Shown: positions 16,679-18,386 of the stretch, piece after piece
Layout of the letters: every line of letters starts with the position of its first letter
Position numbering within the stretch: position 1 is the first letter of the stretch
DNA from: an uncultured Chlorobiaceae bacterium
GTDB lineage: Bacteria > Bacteroidota > Chlorobiia > Chlorobiales > Chlorobiaceae
Assembly (NCBI GenBank): GCA_903838095.1
Contig: CAILXE010000234.1
Location: 1 to 18,386 of the forward strand
Direction of reading: 5' to 3'
DNA length: 18,386 nucleotides
The notes under the pieces: model-generated
What the model saw: only the letters and a program-made list of their open reading frames with translations
What the model was told of the DNA's origin: nothing
The model's database searches: none
Position numbers and translations under genes: made by a program

Positions 16679-18148
16679 TCAGTTTGCCAGTTCAGGGATC
16701 AATTTCACAAAATCATTAACATTTCCAGGCGCTATTTTCGCTAAAGATGATAGTGTTGACTGGTATGCCGTATACACCACACCAATCCTTGTTAATTGAT
16801 AACGACTATTTTCGCCTTCAGTTACTGGTTCAAGATCGTAAATGAGCCATGCAATATCAGCAGCCTCTTTTTTGACCTGGCTGAAAGGTGGAAGCGTATC
16901 AAACAAGTTTTTGTTGATGGCGACTGCCATTTTCTTATGCCACGCATTTAAAATCCCCCCTTTAAACAAGAGCTGCGGCACGATACTTCTGCGTGTTGCT
17001 GAAAGAAAATCCGGTTGCGGATAGTTGGGTTGTGTTGTCCAATCCATGAACGCATGAGACTTGGGGTCTTTCATGTAATATTCAAAAGGGTCGCGTAAAT
17101 TACCCGAAATAAATGCGGCATGAACCTCAAGAGCACCGAAATCAATCATTTTGCCGCTTTCATCATAGGCGACAAGCATCACATCAATATTTCCGGCAGA
17201 TTTTCCGTAAGCGTCATTCAGGGGCACGTCCGTTACAGTGCTCCAGCGCACGCCCTCCTTGAAAAAGAAGGAAGCTGCATCATCGGTAATCTGCCAGTCT
17301 TCGCGGAAACGAACCGGGCAGGTGATGACAGGTTTATTGTTGGTTAAAATACTGCACACTCCAAGTGGATTTTTGGACTGGTCATTGGTGCAGTTTGGAA
17401 CTTTATTATTGAATGGGCAATGACGATGCAAACGATAGCGCTGTGCCTTCGGTGACTGGTCTGTTGTCGTATAACCAAAAACCTCACCTAAAGGATGCTT
17501 GAGGGTGTTCATGTTGTGAAGGGTTGGTGTCGTAGGAGATGGAGTATGAGATATCGTTTCATAACCCTCATCTTTGGCAGTATCAAGATTCGTTCTGGTT
17601 TGCACCACAGGAATCTCGTCATTCACACCGGCGTACCTCGATGGAGCCGGAATCGGGTCAGTTTGAGCATATCTGTTACCGGAATCATAAGTTGGTATGT
17701 CTTTGGAAGGTTCGGTCATCTTCCGGACAGGTTCAGCATACTTTGGTTCGTCCACTTTTGCCGGTTTCAAAGGAGTCTTTGACTGGACGGGCCGGGCAAA
17801 ACTATTATCCAAATCATACTCCGGTATGCTTTGGGCAGACTCGACAATGTGCTGGACCGGTTCAACATGTTTTGGCTTATCCTCTCTTGCGGGCTTTGGA
17901 GGAGTTGGCAACAGCTCAGGGAGTGGATATGCAGTATCATTTTCAGTGACGTGCACGCCATTAACGAGATCAATACTATGCTGAAGTTGATCGACGTGTC
18001 GTTGCTCATCCATGCTTATTCGCAGCAAAGTCTTCTTGATCTCCGAATCATCAACATCAGAGGCGAGAGTATAGAAAATATCCCGCTTCTGTTTTTTTAT
18101 CTCCATCATGGAGCCGAAAAATTCAAGTAAATCGTTGTTGATAAACAT
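16679..18148 (-). CDS. NotI-family restriction endonuclease homologue with ferritin-like N-terminal hairpin, copy B
   Basis: A 489-residue protein. Residues about 8-62 form a helical hairpin resembling a rubrerythrin/ferritin half-bundle, with MEIKKQKRDIFYTLASDVDD and ISMDEQRHVDQL, the latter carrying an ExxH iron-ligand motif. Residues 83-162 are a Pro/Lys/Glu-rich linker with two 37-residue repeats. The NotI-like core spans about 211-489, with Cys244, Cys253, Cys265 and Cys277 as in the NotI iron site. The nuclease part has Asp322 in NIDVMLVAY and Glu341-Val-His343 in GALEVHA. Compared with the canonical ExK, the last position is His (Gln in NotI). The core is closely similar to copy A; the linkers are unrelated. 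ATG 18148 is shared in context with copy A (MFINNDLLEFFGS), with GGAAAAG as a weak ribosome site. The two putative metal sites, Cys4 and ExxH, in one chain are unusual for a restriction enzyme. Confidence 0.8.
   Translation of the reverse strand: MFINNDLLEFFGSMMEIKKQKRDIFYTLASDVDDSEIKKTLLRISMDEQRHVDQLQHSIDLVNGVHVTENDTAYPLPELLPTPPKPAREDKPKHVEPVQHIVESAQSIPEYDLDNSFARPVQSKTPLKPAKVDEPKYAEPVRKMTEPSKDIPTYDSGNRYAQTDPIPAPSRYAGVNDEIPVVQTRTNLDTAKDEGYETISHTPSPTTPTLHNMNTLKHPLGEVFGYTTTDQSPKAQRYRLHRHCPFNNKVPNCTNDQSKNPLGVCSILTNNKPVITCPVRFREDWQITDDAASFFFKEGVRWSTVTDVPLNDAYGKSAGNIDVMLVAYDESGKMIDFGALEVHAAFISGNLRDPFEYYMKDPKSHAFMDWTTQPNYPQPDFLSATRRSIVPQLLFKGGILNAWHKKMAVAINKNLFDTLPPFSQVKKEAADIAWLIYDLEPVTEGENSRYQLTRIGVVYTAYQSTLSSLAKIAPGNVNDFVKLIPELAN
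16682..17518 (-). repeat. Inverted duplicate arm 2 (NotI-like core)
   Basis: Counterpart of 15339-16175 in opposite orientation. The arms flank the Nif11 gene and about 500 bases of unique DNA, so recombination between them could invert the centre, though divergence at third codon positions makes this rare. Confidence 0.7.
17663..17902 (-). repeat. Two 37-codon linker repeats in copy B
   Basis: Residues 83-119 and 126-162 of copy B are tandem repeats with the pattern PxKPA(R/K)xDxPKxxEPV then IP(E/T)YD and a final N. A third, degenerate unit may start near residue 164 (PIPAPSRYAGVNDEIPV). The units are absent from copy A, so they expanded after the duplication or were lost there. Confidence 0.7.
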
Positions 18149-18163
18149 CTTTTCCGATTTTTA

Positions 18164-18321
18164 TTAGATATCGATGAACTTTATGGATCTGTCATTCAGC
18201 AGATCCAAATTCAGCGTTTGATCATGTTCGCCTGCATAAGCTGTAATTGTTGCTCTAACGATACGCGCTTTTGTGTGCATGCAAAAATTGAATAATCTCT
18301 CGAAAGAATACAAACAATATG
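18164..18321 (-). pseudogene. Decayed copy of the small helical ORF upstream of copy B
   Basis: Reading the minus strand toward copy B, short matches occur in the same order as in 14774-15013: CATATT, GAGATTATTCAA (GAGATATTCAA in the intact ORF), CTGAATTTGGATCTGC (CTTAATCTTGATCTGC) and a CAT..GA..AAAAATCGGAAAAGATG run (CATTGAATCC..AAAAAAGTGGAAAAAATG) reaching the copy B start. The last part keeps frame: LNLDLLNDRS against LNLDLQSHKS. The 5' half appears deleted, since the shared upstream block at about 18365-18380 is only some 45 bases away rather than about 160. A 38-codon ORF (18164-18280) remains. The alignment was made by eye, so the call is moderate. Confidence 0.5.
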
Positions 18322-18386
18322 ATCAATGATAATTCAACCAAGTACACCAAGGTACAGAAAAAAACTTATCATTTCTTTTTTCTTAT

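Noticed and set aside
15339..17518. Inverted repeats flanking a cargo gene, suggesting a transposon or invertible element
   Set aside because: The arms are coding, diverged at third codon positions and not terminal; no transposase, recombinase or target duplication is seen.
17495..17984. Overlapping plus-strand open frames of 95 and 136 codons within copy B
   Set aside because: They are antisense shadows of the Pro/Lys/Glu repeat linker of copy B, without ribosome sites.
1..18386. CRISPR arrays, tRNA or rRNA genes
   Set aside because: No regularly spaced repeats and no tRNA- or rRNA-like segments were found on reading through the window.

Overview
The window looks like a chromosome segment from a green sulfur bacterium (Chlorobiaceae, Chlorobium/Pelodictyon type). 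This rests on gene content: a DsrP-type quinol-linked membrane subunit directly before a fused siroheme synthase, which is the usual end of the sulfur-oxidising dsr cluster in these phototrophs, together with a UbiA-family (bacterio)chlorophyll synthase. The genus is inferred and cannot be confirmed from sequence reading alone.

Layout. Positions 1-2768 (+) hold the end of a dsr cluster: dsrP, an intrinsic terminator, then a siroheme synthase with an unusual C-terminal extension. Positions 2938-3414 (-) encode an OsmC-fold protein without any cysteine. A gene-poor stretch (3415-4077) follows, then two tandem exported DUF1566 (Lcl_C) paralogues. A minus-strand cluster psd-tatA-recN (8003 to 5319) diverges from tilS (8258-9235, +). 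A second minus-strand block reads trpD, bchG, rpmB, rnhA and a membrane-anchored unknown (13231 to 9242). An M24B aminopeptidase gene (13390-14481, +) diverges from trpD and is broken by an in-frame TAG that removes two of its five metal ligands.

The right end (14684-18386) is accessory DNA and the most interesting part. Two long genes in opposite orientation encode NotI-family (PF12183-like) restriction-endonuclease homologues. Both have the four-cysteine metal site and a PD-(D/E)xK-type core whose last position is His. They flank a small Nif11-domain gene. Each core carries a different N-terminal region. The minus-strand copy has a ferritin/rubrerythrin-like helical hairpin with an ExxH motif plus a proline-rich repeat linker. 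In the plus-strand copy the hairpin has decayed into an acidic tract, but an intact stand-alone 79-residue helical ORF overlaps its start. The region upstream of the minus-strand copy carries what reads as a decayed version of that same small ORF. No DNA methyltransferase is visible in the window.

Functionally the left part serves sulfur oxidation (DsrAB needs siroheme and DsrP links the Dsr membrane complex to quinones). The middle is housekeeping: lipid synthesis, Tat export, DNA repair, tRNA modification, tryptophan and pigment synthesis, translation and RNA/DNA hybrid removal. The right part is a duplicated, diverging defence-like or metal-dependent nuclease locus of unknown function.
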